64,000 bases of DNA from Candidatus Thorarchaeota archaeon (GCA_021498125.1 JAIZWL010000001.1:1230099-1294098), one strand, 5' to 3'; positions 1 through 10,677 are shown, numbered from the stretch's first letter. Notes: generated by a model from the sequence alone, not told the origin. Made by a program: numbers and translations.

Positions 1-1
1 G

Positions 2-2107
2 ATGACTGTGGACTCGGTGAATCCCGTTGTGTGGTCAGAGCAGTTCACGATTAGGGCGCATCTTCGCGATGTGATCCATGACGAATATGTCTGGACAGAT
101 GCAGAGGTGACTCTGAAGTATGGTTCCTTCAGTGGTCTGTTCACATCACTTGGGAACGGTACCTTTGTGTACACAGGTGACTCTTCACAAGTCTTTCCAT
201 CATCGGCAACACCCCTAGAGTTCACTATTGAGTACACACTGCCCAACTACATTGATGGTTCAGTCACCAGTACGATTGTGGTCAATCCACGACCCGCCTA
301 CATCACAATGATTGATGCGCCTGACTCATCTTACGACTGGCGTGACGATTTCACTGTCCGGCTCCAGATCTATCTTAATGGAACAACCACTCAGGTCAAT
401 ATGACCGCCTATTACTACTGGGTTGAATTTCCGAGTATTAACGGTACCATGACTTACAATGGTGTCTGGTACGAGGCAACTATTGACACTGGTAAAGTTC
501 CTGCCGGAAGCTGGACTCTACGGCTGCACGGCCTTCGTGACAACTACACGGTGACGGCCTATGATGTCCCCATCGTAGTACGTTCTCTAGAGGCAACTCT
601 TGTGTCTACTACTGGCAATTCGATCTCAGCCATCTTTGGTGTAAATCACAGTGCTGAGGTTCGGCTGGTCTTCTCATACGACTCAAATGTGCTTGAGGGC
701 GCAGATGTGACCTTCACTTGGGCAGGCCTCTTGAGAACTGCCTCCTATGCTGATGGTGCTTACGTGTTCCAATTCGATCCATCAGGGGATTCATCTTTGA
801 CAGTGCCTGGCACATACATCTTGAACTTCACAGCCAAGTTGATGAACTACACCACGGTATCAAAGCTTGTGACTCTCAGACTGGCTGCGGCCACCGAGAT
901 TCAGGGCGGCCCATACCGAGTCGAGGCTGAGCAGACACTTCAACTTGTCTTCAAATATTGGGACACGGTCAATGATCGTGCTGTTGCTTCAGCTGCCACT
1001 GCGCAACTGTACTATCAGATCGGTGACGGTGCCAAGATTCCCCTCACAGCGGATCAGTTTGATGGCGAGAAATATACGATTTCGCTTGCTGCATCTGACA
1101 TTGGTGGTGTCTCCCCAGATCCATATCTGATACGGATCTATGCATCAGCACCGGGTTACCAGAATTGGACCGAGTCCAATGCGGCTTACATCCAAGTCTA
1201 TGTTGACTCACCCACAGTTGATGTTCTGGGCTATCGTGTGCAGCGTGATACGCTGTTCTTGGTCCTTCTCATGACCGGAGCATTTGTTGGTCTTGTGGCG
1301 GGCGCGACAGCAATCCGCCGATGGAGAATCCCATACCAGATCAAGCAGATTAACCGTGCTCTCAAGGACATTGAGCGCAGCAAGCATGCATCCGTTGAGA
1401 ACATCAAGTCGATGGGACAAGTGATCTCCGAGCTACTCGCTCCGGGTCTTGCGGAACTCGATATTCCAGCTCCTACGATTGAGATGGTCCATGTCGAGGA
1501 ATACGAAGAGATCCTTGGTGGCGAGACCGAGGACCTCCTTGAGGGACTTGATGCACTTGATGCGATTGGTGCCGAGGAAGAGGCCGAGGTTGTTACAGAG
1601 ACCGATATCGAGTCCGAACTTGCGGCTGAGATAGAATCCGAGATTGCAAAGGATGAAGAGGCCGCACGTGAGACCTCTGTTGAGGAATCTTCTGAGGCAG
1701 CTCCTGTCGAGTCCGAAGTTGAGCCAGAAGCGGAGTCTGATGAGGGTGATCTGTCTGAGGCTGAGGAGCCCGAAGTCGAGTCCGAAGATGAGGCCGAAGC
1801 CGAAATAGACGAGGGCCCCGTTTCTGAAGAGACTGAGGGTGCCGTCGAGGATGTGGACTCTGAATCGACAAGTGCTCCGGACGAGAAAGATGGTGAGATC
1901 TCCGAACCCGAGGAAGATGATGAGGCAGAGGATGCGATCTCCGACGCGGAAGACGTTTCCGAGGCCGAAGATGGCGACTCTGATTCTGATGAGATGGTTG
2001 AGGCTGATGAAACCGACTCTGACGTGGATGAGGAACTTCCACCTGTAGAAGAGTCTGATCTGGAAGATCTCGATTCGTCTTTGGAAGACTCCTCTGACGA
2101 GGACTAA
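2..2107 (+). CDS. Giant cell-surface protein, C-terminal part (cut by window start)
   Basis: The reading frame is open at the window edge, and its first residues align with the middle of the downstream paralogue (VVWSEQF against VNWSESF). The protein therefore starts upstream; the ATG at base 2 is not its real start. About 415 residues of Thr/Ser/Tyr-rich beta-sandwich (Ig-like) repeats with many N-x-S/T sequons form the outside part. One transmembrane helix follows (about residues 416-437, LVLLMTGAFVGLVAGATAI), then a basic stop-transfer motif (RRWRIPYQIK). The roughly 263-residue inside tail begins with a helical module and ends in a very Glu/Asp-rich stretch. The role is unknown; adhesin or surface-layer-associated receptor is an inference. 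A purine-stem hairpin terminator follows the stop. Confidence 0.85.
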   Translation: MTVDSVNPVVWSEQFTIRAHLRDVIHDEYVWTDAEVTLKYGSFSGLFTSLGNGTFVYTGDSSQVFPSSATPLEFTIEYTLPNYIDGSVTSTIVVNPRPAYITMIDAPDSSYDWRDDFTVRLQIYLNGTTTQVNMTAYYYWVEFPSINGTMTYNGVWYEATIDTGKVPAGSWTLRLHGLRDNYTVTAYDVPIVVRSLEATLVSTTGNSISAIFGVNHSAEVRLVFSYDSNVLEGADVTFTWAGLLRTASYADGAYVFQFDPSGDSSLTVPGTYILNFTAKLMNYTTVSKLVTLRLAAATEIQGGPYRVEAEQTLQLVFKYWDTVNDRAVASAATAQLYYQIGDGAKIPLTADQFDGEKYTISLAASDIGGVSPDPYLIRIYASAPGYQNWTESNAAYIQVYVDSPTVDVLGYRVQRDTLFLVLLMTGAFVGLVAGATAIRRWRIPYQIKQINRALKDIERSKHASVENIKSMGQVISELLAPGLAELDIPAPTIEMVHVEEYEEILGGETEDLLEGLDALDAIGAEEEAEVVTETDIESELAAEIESEIAKDEEAARETSVEESSEAAPVESEVEPEAESDEGDLSEAEEPEVESEDEAEAEIDEGPVSEETEGAVEDVDSESTSAPDEKDGEISEPEEDDEAEDAISDAEDVSEAEDGDSDSDEMVEADETDSDVDEELPPVEESDLEDLDSSLEDSSDED
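1315..1578 (+). repeat. Near-identical 264-bp block, copy 1 (cytoplasmic module)
   Basis: This block encodes the start of the cytoplasmic tail, from the RRWRIPYQIK motif to DAIGAEE. It matches positions 9918-10181 without any gap. My hand count gives 8 mismatches in 264 bases, about 97% identity, with only two amino-acid changes. The flanking outside domains and acidic tails have diverged far more. Gene conversion or strong purifying selection would both fit. Confidence 0.9.
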
Positions 2108-2120
2108 TTCCACATTCTTT

Positions 2121-2160
2121 GAGGGAGATTTTCCTCCCTCCCCCTCTATTTTTTCTATGA
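2121..2160 (+). terminator. Hairpin plus T-tract terminator
   Basis: A 7-bp stem GAGGGAG (2121-2127) / CTCCCTC (2134-2140) with a 6-base loop is followed by CCCCTCTATTTTTTCT. It lies just after the stop of the first surface protein gene. It shares its design (purine-rich 5' arm, then CCTCT and a T run) with hairpins at 45126 and 48199. Confidence 0.7.
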
Positions 2161-2405
2161 TCTTGTTCAAGCTCAGCATGTTTGTTGGTCGCGATTACGA
2201 TTTCTGAAACAATATTCGTCCAAGATTGTCTTATTAATCAAAAACACCTAACACGTTACCAGTCTGGCGCAAGGAATCTTCCTGCATGATTCCAGTACGG
2301 TCGATATAGGGACCAACAATTGACTGTATACCTCCTCTATTCATGTATGGTGATTACTCAATCGCCATGCGGGTGGGTGCGACCAAATCAAGGAGACTGA
2401 CAAGT

Positions 2406-3572
2406 ATGCCGTTAGGCCTAGCCGTATTGAAATGGGACGATGAACTGGGGCCGGTGGTGACCGCTAAGACTCCCAAGGGTTTGAACAAAGGACTTGATCC
2501 GACCACATCTATGCGGATCTATGGTATCGCAACTCTTGGAGAGACCGAAGAGTCACAACGCCCGGGATTTAATGCTCTTGCTTTTGATGAGTTCAAACTC
2601 GCCGTGTATTATGGTGGGCTCAACATGCACCTGAAGGGCCTTCCCTCTATGGTGTTTTTAATTCTCGAATCTGATGAAGATCCGGAAGTCTACAAGGATG
2701 CGTTACCTGAGATCGCCACGCAGATCTTTCTGAATGCTGAGGGTGACAAGTACAAGAAGATGGTGCCCAAGCTCTATGGTCAGCTCGCACGCTATACGCA
2801 GATGACCCCTGAGCAGCGACAGGCATCTGTCTTGAGTGACCCTGTCCGTCGGGCGATCCTTGAGACCTTGACTAGGAATGGTACGGTGGAATCAGCCGAT
2901 CTTGAACAGTTGATTTTTGAAGAGGTCGGCAAGAAGATCGATGTGGACATTGTGTTACGGCCTCTGGTCAAGATGGGTGTCATTGCTACAGGTTGGGTTG
3001 AGGGACTCTCCTCCGAAGTGGTCTATCTCACGCGAGCGATTTTTATTCTTAGGACAATTCCGCATGACACGGTGCGGGCAGTACGTGGTGGACAGCTCCC
3101 ATCCGACGTTGCGAATCAATATTTGGATTCAACAAAGAAATATCATAAAGATTACATTGCGCGGCTCAGACGCGACCTCACAGAGGCGATCTGGTCTGAA
3201 GCCGCAGAGCTATCAAAACATCTCCTTGATTTTGATGAATACGACCTGATCTCGATTCTGAGAGAGGGGCCACAACAGACGGAGCATCTTCCCAGTCTTC
3301 TTGACATGACCAAGTCTGAACTCCGTAAGATCTCCAAGAAGTTGGAGAAGGCTCATATCTTGATGAAGGTGAACGATGAGGAGGGTCGTGAGCATCTTCT
3401 TCTCAAGAGCAATCCGCAGGTGGCCACGGTCTATCCCGAGTGGCTGATCGAGCGGACAGTGGAGCAGTATAATGACGAGGCGATTCCAAGCAGGCAGGCT
3501 ATTCACTACTTAGAGGTCTTGAAGCGTTTCCATCCGAGCATGGCCGCCAGCGCAGCATTGGAGGTTGAATAA
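2406..3572 (+). CDS. Longin-like domain protein with winged-helix domains
   Basis: The N-terminal ~135 residues open with PLGLAVLKWDDELGPVV, the first strand pattern of longin/roadblock-type folds in archaeal proteins (the read-out 'my chain is a sensor or scaffold for small GTPases' is family knowledge, not shown here). After it come two helical winged-helix-like segments, around residues 130-225 (VRRAILETLTRNGTVES...) and 265-345 (YDLISILREGPQQTEHLPSL). No transmembrane segment or signal peptide is seen, so it is probably cytosolic. I chose ATG 2406 because AGGAG lies 10 bases upstream; an in-frame ATG at 2343 has no such site. The gene sits between two paralogous surface proteins and its stop is 1 base before the start of the second, so co-translation is likely. 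Confidence 0.8.
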   Translation: MPLGLAVLKWDDELGPVVTAKTPKGLNKGLDPTTSMRIYGIATLGETEESQRPGFNALAFDEFKLAVYYGGLNMHLKGLPSMVFLILESDEDPEVYKDALPEIATQIFLNAEGDKYKKMVPKLYGQLARYTQMTPEQRQASVLSDPVRRAILETLTRNGTVESADLEQLIFEEVGKKIDVDIVLRPLVKMGVIATGWVEGLSSEVVYLTRAIFILRTIPHDTVRAVRGGQLPSDVANQYLDSTKKYHKDYIARLRRDLTEAIWSEAAELSKHLLDFDEYDLISILREGPQQTEHLPSLLDMTKSELRKISKKLEKAHILMKVNDEEGREHLLLKSNPQVATVYPEWLIERTVEQYNDEAIPSRQAIHYLEVLKRFHPSMAASAALEVE

Positions 3573-3573
3573 A

Positions 3574-6500
3574 GTGAAATATAGTCATATTGCAATAATC
3601 GGAGCCTTTGCAATACTCATGCTTCTCCCCTTGAGCGGTAATTCTACTGTACAACCATTGCCAGTGTCAAGTCAGATTACTGATAATAACCTCCTCCTTA
3701 ATGGCGGTGCCGCTCAAGTTGCAGGTTATGGTCAAGATGAGGCCAAATGGTGGAACTCTTCATATGTCTATAGGCAGTACTTGAATATCACGGAGCCAGG
3801 GATCTCAGACCGGACGCTTGTGCCTATTCATCTGTATCTCACCTTTGAGGACGGGCACTGCTACAGAGATTCAATTCGGGTCATGTACTATAATGATCCA
3901 ACATGGTCTGCCCTGCCTTTCCAGATATGGAACACGACATATGATGCCTCAGGGAATTACATTCTCTCGACCCGTGTCAGTTTCAGTGTAAACGTGACGC
4001 AGGGTGCGACAGAACAGAACTACTACATCTACTATGCGAAGAATGATGTTGGTTCGGTCTTCTATCCTGATTACTATCCCTTTGTCTACAAGACCTACAC
4101 CCTCTCTGTTCTGAACCTAGTATCATACTACGACGATAACAACTACACGGTCCAGATGTGGGACGATGCTAATCAGGTCTGGGACGATCCACGAAATGTG
4201 GATTCTCGTTGGGCATCCAGTACTGGTGTCATACAGTCCGGCACAGTCACGAACGTACCTTATGGTCAACTTGACAAGTACGAAGTGATCCGCATCGAAC
4301 CAAATACTGACACCTATGATTATAGTGCCTTTCTGGGTTTCTATGCAGTGCACTCTTACTATCCTCTCGCAGTGACTGCTGGCTCTGGCCACAAGAACTC
4401 TAATCCCGCAGTAAATGACTGGTATCCTGGTGTTGACGAACTCGGTACTGGTGTCGGTACAAAATTCATTATTGGTGGAGTTTCGGGATTCGATAGCGAC
4501 TATGAAGGAAAATATTGGATTCAGGCAATGTCTGATAACACACAGGTCTGGGTCTGGACCTCTTCTGAAGTGCTTGATACTCCCTCCGATTGGATGTTTT
4601 ACAACAAGACAACCGTGTCCTCATGGCCGGTGACTCTCAAGGCTGGTGAATATATCTCAAAGAAAAATGTCAACTACCAGACCGTGTTTATGGTCAATTC
4701 TACAAAACCCATTGCCACCCGTGCAGGTGATGTTGATGCAGCCTATTCTCGTGACATCATGGGTATGTATCCTTCTATAACTGGAGCTCTTGCGGGTTCG
4801 GAGTTTTATACAATTGATATGGGTCACTCTTATGATCGAACGCGGATAACGAATGTTGGTTCCACGAGTGTGTCTGTGACTATCTATAGAAACAGCGGAT
4901 CTGGCTGGTCTACTGTCACCACACAGACAATTTCCGCAAATGGCTATTATGATGTGGGTCAGGGTACAGCAAGTGACACCGACCCAGAAGATGTGTTACA
5001 CATCGTCAGTTCTACTGGTGCAAAATTGACCGTTCAGGGGATCTATAAACCGACCTCCGGATCCGATTGGGGTGATTGGGTCTCGACAACCAGCGGCTAC
5101 CGTTTTGGAACGGACTTCAAGTTGTGGGGCTTTTCTGGGATGAAGTTCTTCATTTACGCGATGGAAAACGCTCAGGTAAATGTGACCGGTTCTAATAGTG
5201 GTACGGTCAATATCCCTGCTGGTGGTGTCGACATCTTTCTCCCACTCTCTTCAAGTCCCTCCCTCTACACAATCTCTTCAAATGTCACGATCAGTGTCGT
5301 GCGAGCCGCTAAATTTTCGACCTCTTCCCCATATGCTCCTTCGGGAGATCAAGGATATGGTTGGATGGTTCCGGCATACATGCCCGAACGTGATGAATAT
5401 GGGGTTTCAGTATCCAAGAGCAGCGAGCGTCATCTCTTCGAGTTTGACATCACCGTGGTTGATCTTGATGGTCTACCTGTTAGTGGTGCGACTGTGACCC
5501 TGTATAATTCATCCACATCGGCCGTGTGGATTGACGATCAAGGTAAAAATCGAACCGGAATTACTGATAGTAATGGTCTGATCATATTCGAGGGTCTCAA
5601 CAATGGAACTTATGAGGTTCATACAGTCATTGATGCTGCTACTTGGTTGGTCACCTCATACACGAATGTGTGGATCACGGACACCTCAAATCATACTATC
5701 ACCGGATCCATTACACCTGTCACAATTACTCTAAAGATGGCGTCGATAGATATACATCTCAATGACCTGAATGGTGACTCGATGAATGACAATGTGGATG
5801 AAGACATCTACATGCGAATCTGCAACGGGTCTGACTATCAATCATACATCCATCAGGCCAAGGCCAATGCAACGGGCTGGTTGCACTTCCCGCGATTGCC
5901 ACAAGATGACTATTCTCTATTTGCAAAGTATGCTGGTGCCAACTCTTACAACAATTATCCATGGGAAGATATTGCACGTTTTGCAAGTTGGAGTATTAGT
6001 TCCTCTGAATTTTCCTCGGGATCATTTGTGCATGATGATTGGGTATTGCCACTTCTAACCCTTCAGGTTCACGTTCAGAGCTGGGATGACAAATCAGTTC
6101 CTGATGCACATGTAGATTTGACTAACAATCAGACTGGACATACGTACAGTATTCAGACAGAAACTACTGACAGCAATGGCAATGTTACCTTCACAAGGAT
6201 TGTGAATGGCACATGGTACATTGATGTCTGGAGAACTGATAGTTTTAATCAGGTTATACATAACAACACAGCTTCTGTGGTTCAAACGAATTTACAAAAA
6301 GGAACACAGGTCAATATTCAGCTTAGACTGACTCGTCTCAATATCCAGGTTCAATCATCTGGTTTCAATGTCGAGGGTGCAACCGTCACTGTATACTTTA
6401 ACAATGAAACGGTTGTTGCTGTTGGGCAAACCAACTCTAGTGGACTCATTACATTCGAATGGATTCGCGGTAATATGTCCAGCCCGTGGAATTACTCGTA

Positions 6501-9500
6501 TACCGTAGATGTTGTAAAGGGCGGTTCGTCAGTTAATCGAACCGTTGTTGTTGCAGATGATCGCTATACCTATGTTAATACCATTGATTTGCCGCCTCCC
6601 ACGTATTCCCAACAGTATACCGAAATCTCATCTCCGTTCAGCTTTGAGCAACAGACATGGTACACAAACTTCACATTTTGGTTTGAATACTACAATAGAA
6701 CCAGTGGTGCGGTCCCTGAAAAAACCAATGTTACATTTGGCAGTTCAACAACTGTGGGCTTTGAGATATATTATAATATGTCTTTGGTTGGCTACGGTAC
6801 GTGGACCACTTCGGCTTCTTCGTATCTCATAAACTCGCCTGCCAACAATCATAATTGGTATTTCAATGCCACAATTGACCTTCAATATTGGCATCTAAAT
6901 GCTAGTCAGAACCCCTACAAAATTATAATATATGCGCACACCACTGGTTACAACGATCCTACCAATTTTACCATATATCTGACCATAACTGAGGCTGATA
7001 CCTCTTTGAATTCGTATGATGGTACGAGCTTCAGCGAATATTATAATATACACTCAGACCACCTGTTCCTATTGCAAGACTTGACAAATACTGGCAATGT
7101 AACCGGTCTTGACACATACAATTATACAATCCGTCAGGGTCTGTTAGTGCTCCGATCCGGATACATGATAAGCAACTCCAATGGCACATACACCGTGCCG
7201 GGAAGTGCCTTTCACGATCTTCCAGTTGGAAACTATATCCTGACTGTTACGATGGATCGTCAGAACTGGGCCTCTGATGAGATACAAATTAGTGTGGAGA
7301 TTAGTGAGGTTCCGATGGATGTCCAGATCACAGGGCATGGAAGCTACGATTGGTCATTGTCAAGTGATACTATCACTTTCACATATCATATCTTATTGAA
7401 CGACAGTAGCCCTGATCTTGCTGGTGTGTCGGTAACGGTCTATTGGATCAATCATGATACTAGTGAGGTCTACAAGTCTATTTCACTAACACTTGATCCT
7501 GTTGGAGGAGTGTATACTTACCACTTTACTGATGATGTTGTACCAATTGGTGATTGGGTCATCAACATTACTTGCTCAAAGGATAACTTTGCTACTGCAC
7601 ATGATTCGTTCTCTTATATCGCAGTGGACCCAGCACCAACCACACTCTCTGCTGTGTCTAGCAGCTCAGTACAAGTTGACTGGGGTGAGGATGCAGAGTT
7701 CGAGATCTCATTTGTGCGTGATAGTGATTCAGTAGGTCTGGAGGGCGCATCTTGGAGTCACAATTGGACTGCACCAATCACTATTAGTGATGCAGGCAGT
7801 GGCCACTATACTATCACCGCAAAGACACTAATTGAGGCCGGAACCTACACGCTGACTATCGAACTCAGTCTTGCAAATCATGTGACCCGAACTATCGAGC
7901 TCACCGTTCAAATTCTTGTGCCGTTACAGATCTCTTCTGACTATAATTCGGCCGAGACTCCACTCGAGACCTATTGGACCCACAATTTCACTATTGATGT
8001 TCTTCTCATGGATATGTCCCGAGTGAATACAACAGTCGATGGAGTGACTGTTACCTATCACTGGTACATGCAGTACGTTGTCGATGACAGCGGATCACTG
8101 ACAGGTACTGGTTCAGGTCATTATAGTGCAGAGCTTGATGCGACAAAGGCATTGCCACTGGATACACTCTATACGGTGACGATAACGGCCAGTAAGGCAG
8201 ACTGCACATCAGCAAGCATTACAGTATTCGTGCGGATCAGTGCAGTTCCAGATGAGGTCGTTCTTCCAGTGAACTACTTTGAGCAGTACTATGCTGATGT
8301 GTTCTACATCAGTTTCTACTGGAACAATACACTGGATAATACGCCGATTACATATGCTGACACAGTGACGATCGAGGTGATTGGTGTTGCTGCAAATGTC
8401 ACGACCTGTGTAGGGTATGGTGATGGCTGGTACAATGTCAGCATTGATACCCGTGCGCTTGGCATGACGACAACGGAGATCGGAAAGGTCTACTTCATCC
8501 TATTCACGATGGAGCGTGCTGGGTTCCAGACCAATGTGCCCGTGACTGCGGCGGTTGTTGTCCGTGAGGCCTCGACCAAGTTGGTCATCGATACTATTTC
8601 ATCGGTCAACTGGAGTGAGTCATTCACTGTGACCGCCCATTTGTGGGATACTGTTCATAACATATTGATTGATTCTGCTGCGGATATCACTCTCATTGTT
8701 CCGGGTTCCGCCTATAATGTGACGGTTTCCAATGATGGTACTGGTATATTCACATGGGTGATCGATTCTGACGCATGGTTCAACGGTACCACGACTTACC
8801 TCTTCGATTTCACATACACCTTAGACAACTATGTTGATGGTACAAATTCAACAAGTGTCTACATTGCACCGATCCCCGCTGTCGTCACAAAGGACATCTC
8901 GCAACTTGAGCAGATTGAACTCATTTGGGGTTCCAACTTCAGTATCCGTGTCAACATCAATCAGCACTACGGTTCGCTGGCAAATCCGATTGATGGACTT
9001 GCTGTCACCTACACTTGGTCTGGCACTTCTGTCACAGGTACTCTTCTTGGAATCGGTAATGGTGGTTATCTCACTACCGTGAATAGCAGTGAGATTGTGG
9101 CTGGAGTCTATACGATCACTGTGACGAGTGTGAACAAGAACTACACGTTCGCTCCTTGGACTCTTGATATCACGGTCAACCCAGTTACAACAGTCCTCGA
9201 GTCCAGCGATACCGAATTGAATGGTATTCATGGTGGTCCAAGCTTTACGGTGTACGTCAGTTACAAGATTGCCACTGGCATGACCTTTGCCGGACGAATC
9301 CTTAGTGGAGCCAATGTCATATCTGACTTTGGTGGTGGTCAAGTCGGGACTTGGGTCGCTTCTGAGCAGGCATATCGGTTCATTATCGATCCCTCGACCG
9401 TTGACCCCTCACAAGTTCCCGGTACGATCACAATCACTTTCACTGCTAATCTGACGAACTACGCTCAGGCAACTGTGGAGATTGTACTTCATGTTTCTGC

Positions 9501-10677
9501 AAAGACCGTTCTTACTGCATCAAGTGTGCAGATCGAGATTGACAAGTCTGGGATTCTATATCTCAACTATACCGATGTGACCAATGGGGCTCCTGTGCCG
9601 TTCAGTGCCGTGACCTCCATAACTATCAAGACTCCTCTGACCGAGTTCACTAAGGAAGATGTCAAGGTGGCTGATGATGGCCGCTACTATATCATACTCT
9701 CTCCTGCCGACATTGGTGCGATAAGCAGCGATCCCTACACGGTAACGGTCAGCATTCAGGCCGATGGTTATGAGGCACAGACTGGGATTACCACTGAGGT
9801 TCGCATCATTGAGACCCAGTACGAGATACTCGGAGTGCGTGTACCTCAATCTCAGCTACAACTATTCTTATTGATGCTGTGTATCTTTGTTGGTATTGCT
9901 GCTCTAAGTGTCGGTGTCCGCCGATGGAGAATCCCATACCAGATCAAGCAGATCAACCGTGCTCTCAAGGACATCGAGCACAACAAGCATGCATCTGTGG
10001 AGAACATCAAGTCGATGGGACAAGTGATCTCCGAGCTACTCGCTCCGGGTCTTGCGGAACTCGATATTCCAGCTCCTACGATCGAGATGGTCCACGTCGA
10101 GGAATACGAAGAGATCCTTGGTGGCGAGACCGAGGACCTCCTTGAGGGACTTGATGCACTTGATGCGATTGGTGCCGAGGAGACAGAGCCGCTAGAGGCT
10201 GTTGACTTTGAGTCGGAGATTGCCGCTGAAGTCGAGAGCGAGATGGCTGAAGCACCTCCTGAAGAAGAGGCTGCTCCTGAGCCCGAGACCGAAGTTGAAG
10301 AAGCTCCTCCAGAAGAGGAGTCTGTACCCGAAGAGCCCTCCGAGGACTTGGAGTCAACATCGGCCGAAGACGAACTGCCCGCTGATGAAGACGCAACCGA
10401 ACTTGCATCTGATGCTGACCTCTCCGAGCCGTCAGATGATCTGTCAGAGGGGTCTGATACCGAGGAGCCCGAGTCCGACAGTCTCGATACAGAATCAGTG
10501 GATGAGAGCGCCCCCGAGTCAGACGATACAGAATCCGAGTTGGATGAGTTAGGTGAATCCGAACTAGAAGACTTGGACGATCTTACGGACGAATCCGAGG
10601 GTGATGAAACAACAGATGCGTCAGATTCTGTAGATGATGAGTCATCCGATGAGTCTGATACCGATGATACGGAGTAA
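3574..10677 (+). CDS. Giant cell-surface protein with DUF2341-like and Ig-like repeats and acidic cytoplasmic tail
   Basis: About 2,367 residues. The N-terminus is a signal peptide (hydrophobic AIIGAFAILMLLPLSG). A DUF2341-like segment follows near residues 60-170 (WWNSSYVYRQYLNIT). A long beta region is next, then carboxypeptidase-regulatory-like/Cna-B-like repeats from about residue 620 (DLDGLPVSGATVTLY), then many Ig-like repeats up to about residue 2090. A single transmembrane helix (about 2095-2117) leads to RRWRIPYQIK and a roughly 250-residue cytoplasmic tail ending in Asp/Glu/Ser repeats. GTG 3574 has GGAGG nine bases upstream and is preferred over TTG 3565. The last outside domains are homologous to the upstream partial gene, so the two arose by duplication. 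N-glycosylation sequons are abundant. An adhesin or S-layer-linked receptor is inferred; the ligand is unknown. Confidence 0.85.
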   Translation: MKYSHIAIIGAFAILMLLPLSGNSTVQPLPVSSQITDNNLLLNGGAAQVAGYGQDEAKWWNSSYVYRQYLNITEPGISDRTLVPIHLYLTFEDGHCYRDSIRVMYYNDPTWSALPFQIWNTTYDASGNYILSTRVSFSVNVTQGATEQNYYIYYAKNDVGSVFYPDYYPFVYKTYTLSVLNLVSYYDDNNYTVQMWDDANQVWDDPRNVDSRWASSTGVIQSGTVTNVPYGQLDKYEVIRIEPNTDTYDYSAFLGFYAVHSYYPLAVTAGSGHKNSNPAVNDWYPGVDELGTGVGTKFIIGGVSGFDSDYEGKYWIQAMSDNTQVWVWTSSEVLDTPSDWMFYNKTTVSSWPVTLKAGEYISKKNVNYQTVFMVNSTKPIATRAGDVDAAYSRDIMGMYPSITGALAGSEFYTIDMGHSYDRTRITNVGSTSVSVTIYRNSGSGWSTVTTQTISANGYYDVGQGTASDTDPEDVLHIVSSTGAKLTVQGIYKPTSGSDWGDWVSTTSGYRFGTDFKLWGFSGMKFFIYAMENAQVNVTGSNSGTVNIPAGGVDIFLPLSSSPSLYTISSNVTISVVRAAKFSTSSPYAPSGDQGYGWMVPAYMPERDEYGVSVSKSSERHLFEFDITVVDLDGLPVSGATVTLYNSSTSAVWIDDQGKNRTGITDSNGLIIFEGLNNGTYEVHTVIDAATWLVTSYTNVWITDTSNHTITGSITPVTITLKMASIDIHLNDLNGDSMNDNVDEDIYMRICNGSDYQSYIHQAKANATGWLHFPRLPQDDYSLFAKYAGANSYNNYPWEDIARFASWSISSSEFSSGSFVHDDWVLPLLTLQVHVQSWDDKSVPDAHVDLTNNQTGHTYSIQTETTDSNGNVTFTRIVNGTWYIDVWRTDSFNQVIHNNTASVVQTNLQKGTQVNIQLRLTRLNIQVQSSGFNVEGATVTVYFNNETVVAVGQTNSSGLITFEWIRGNMSSPWNYSYTVDVVKGGSSVNRTVVVADDRYTYVNTIDLPPPTYSQQYTEISSPFSFEQQTWYTNFTFWFEYYNRTSGAVPEKTNVTFGSSTTVGFEIYYNMSLVGYGTWTTSASSYLINSPANNHNWYFNATIDLQYWHLNASQNPYKIIIYAHTTGYNDPTNFTIYLTITEADTSLNSYDGTSFSEYYNIHSDHLFLLQDLTNTGNVTGLDTYNYTIRQGLLVLRSGYMISNSNGTYTVPGSAFHDLPVGNYILTVTMDRQNWASDEIQISVEISEVPMDVQITGHGSYDWSLSSDTITFTYHILLNDSSPDLAGVSVTVYWINHDTSEVYKSISLTLDPVGGVYTYHFTDDVVPIGDWVINITCSKDNFATAHDSFSYIAVDPAPTTLSAVSSSSVQVDWGEDAEFEISFVRDSDSVGLEGASWSHNWTAPITISDAGSGHYTITAKTLIEAGTYTLTIELSLANHVTRTIELTVQILVPLQISSDYNSAETPLETYWTHNFTIDVLLMDMSRVNTTVDGVTVTYHWYMQYVVDDSGSLTGTGSGHYSAELDATKALPLDTLYTVTITASKADCTSASITVFVRISAVPDEVVLPVNYFEQYYADVFYISFYWNNTLDNTPITYADTVTIEVIGVAANVTTCVGYGDGWYNVSIDTRALGMTTTEIGKVYFILFTMERAGFQTNVPVTAAVVVREASTKLVIDTISSVNWSESFTVTAHLWDTVHNILIDSAADITLIVPGSAYNVTVSNDGTGIFTWVIDSDAWFNGTTTYLFDFTYTLDNYVDGTNSTSVYIAPIPAVVTKDISQLEQIELIWGSNFSIRVNINQHYGSLANPIDGLAVTYTWSGTSVTGTLLGIGNGGYLTTVNSSEIVAGVYTITVTSVNKNYTFAPWTLDITVNPVTTVLESSDTELNGIHGGPSFTVYVSYKIATGMTFAGRILSGANVISDFGGGQVGTWVASEQAYRFIIDPSTVDPSQVPGTITITFTANLTNYAQATVEIVLHVSAKTVLTASSVQIEIDKSGILYLNYTDVTNGAPVPFSAVTSITIKTPLTEFTKEDVKVADDGRYYIILSPADIGAISSDPYTVTVSIQADGYEAQTGITTEVRIIETQYEILGVRVPQSQLQLFLLMLCIFVGIAALSVGVRRWRIPYQIKQINRALKDIEHNKHASVENIKSMGQVISELLAPGLAELDIPAPTIEMVHVEEYEEILGGETEDLLEGLDALDAIGAEETEPLEAVDFESEIAAEVESEMAEAPPEEEAAPEPETEVEEAPPEEESVPEEPSEDLESTSAEDELPADEDATELASDADLSEPSDDLSEGSDTEEPESDSLDTESVDESAPESDDTESELDELGESELEDLDDLTDESEGDETTDASDSVDDESSDESDTDDTE
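9918..10181 (+). repeat. Near-identical 264-bp block, copy 2 (cytoplasmic module)
   Basis: Second copy of the block at 1315-1578, in the same reading frame and at the same place relative to the transmembrane helix. The only protein differences are ERS to EHN (Arg to His and Ser to Asn). Most of the other base changes are at third codon positions, which suggests selection on the protein plus recent homogenisation. Confidence 0.9.

Noticed and set aside
1433-2179. Long minus-strand open frame of 248 codons
   Set aside because: It is the antisense shadow of the acidic tail; a Glu/Asp-rich code gives few stops on the other strand. The plus-strand protein has clear homology to its paralogue.
8848-9342. 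Minus-strand open frame of 164 codons
   Set aside because: Antisense inside the giant surface protein gene; no recognisable motif.
10200-10675. Possible tandem repeat or CRISPR-like array in the acidic tail
   Set aside because: The repeats are short Glu/Asp/Ser codon runs without fixed spacers; they reflect protein composition.
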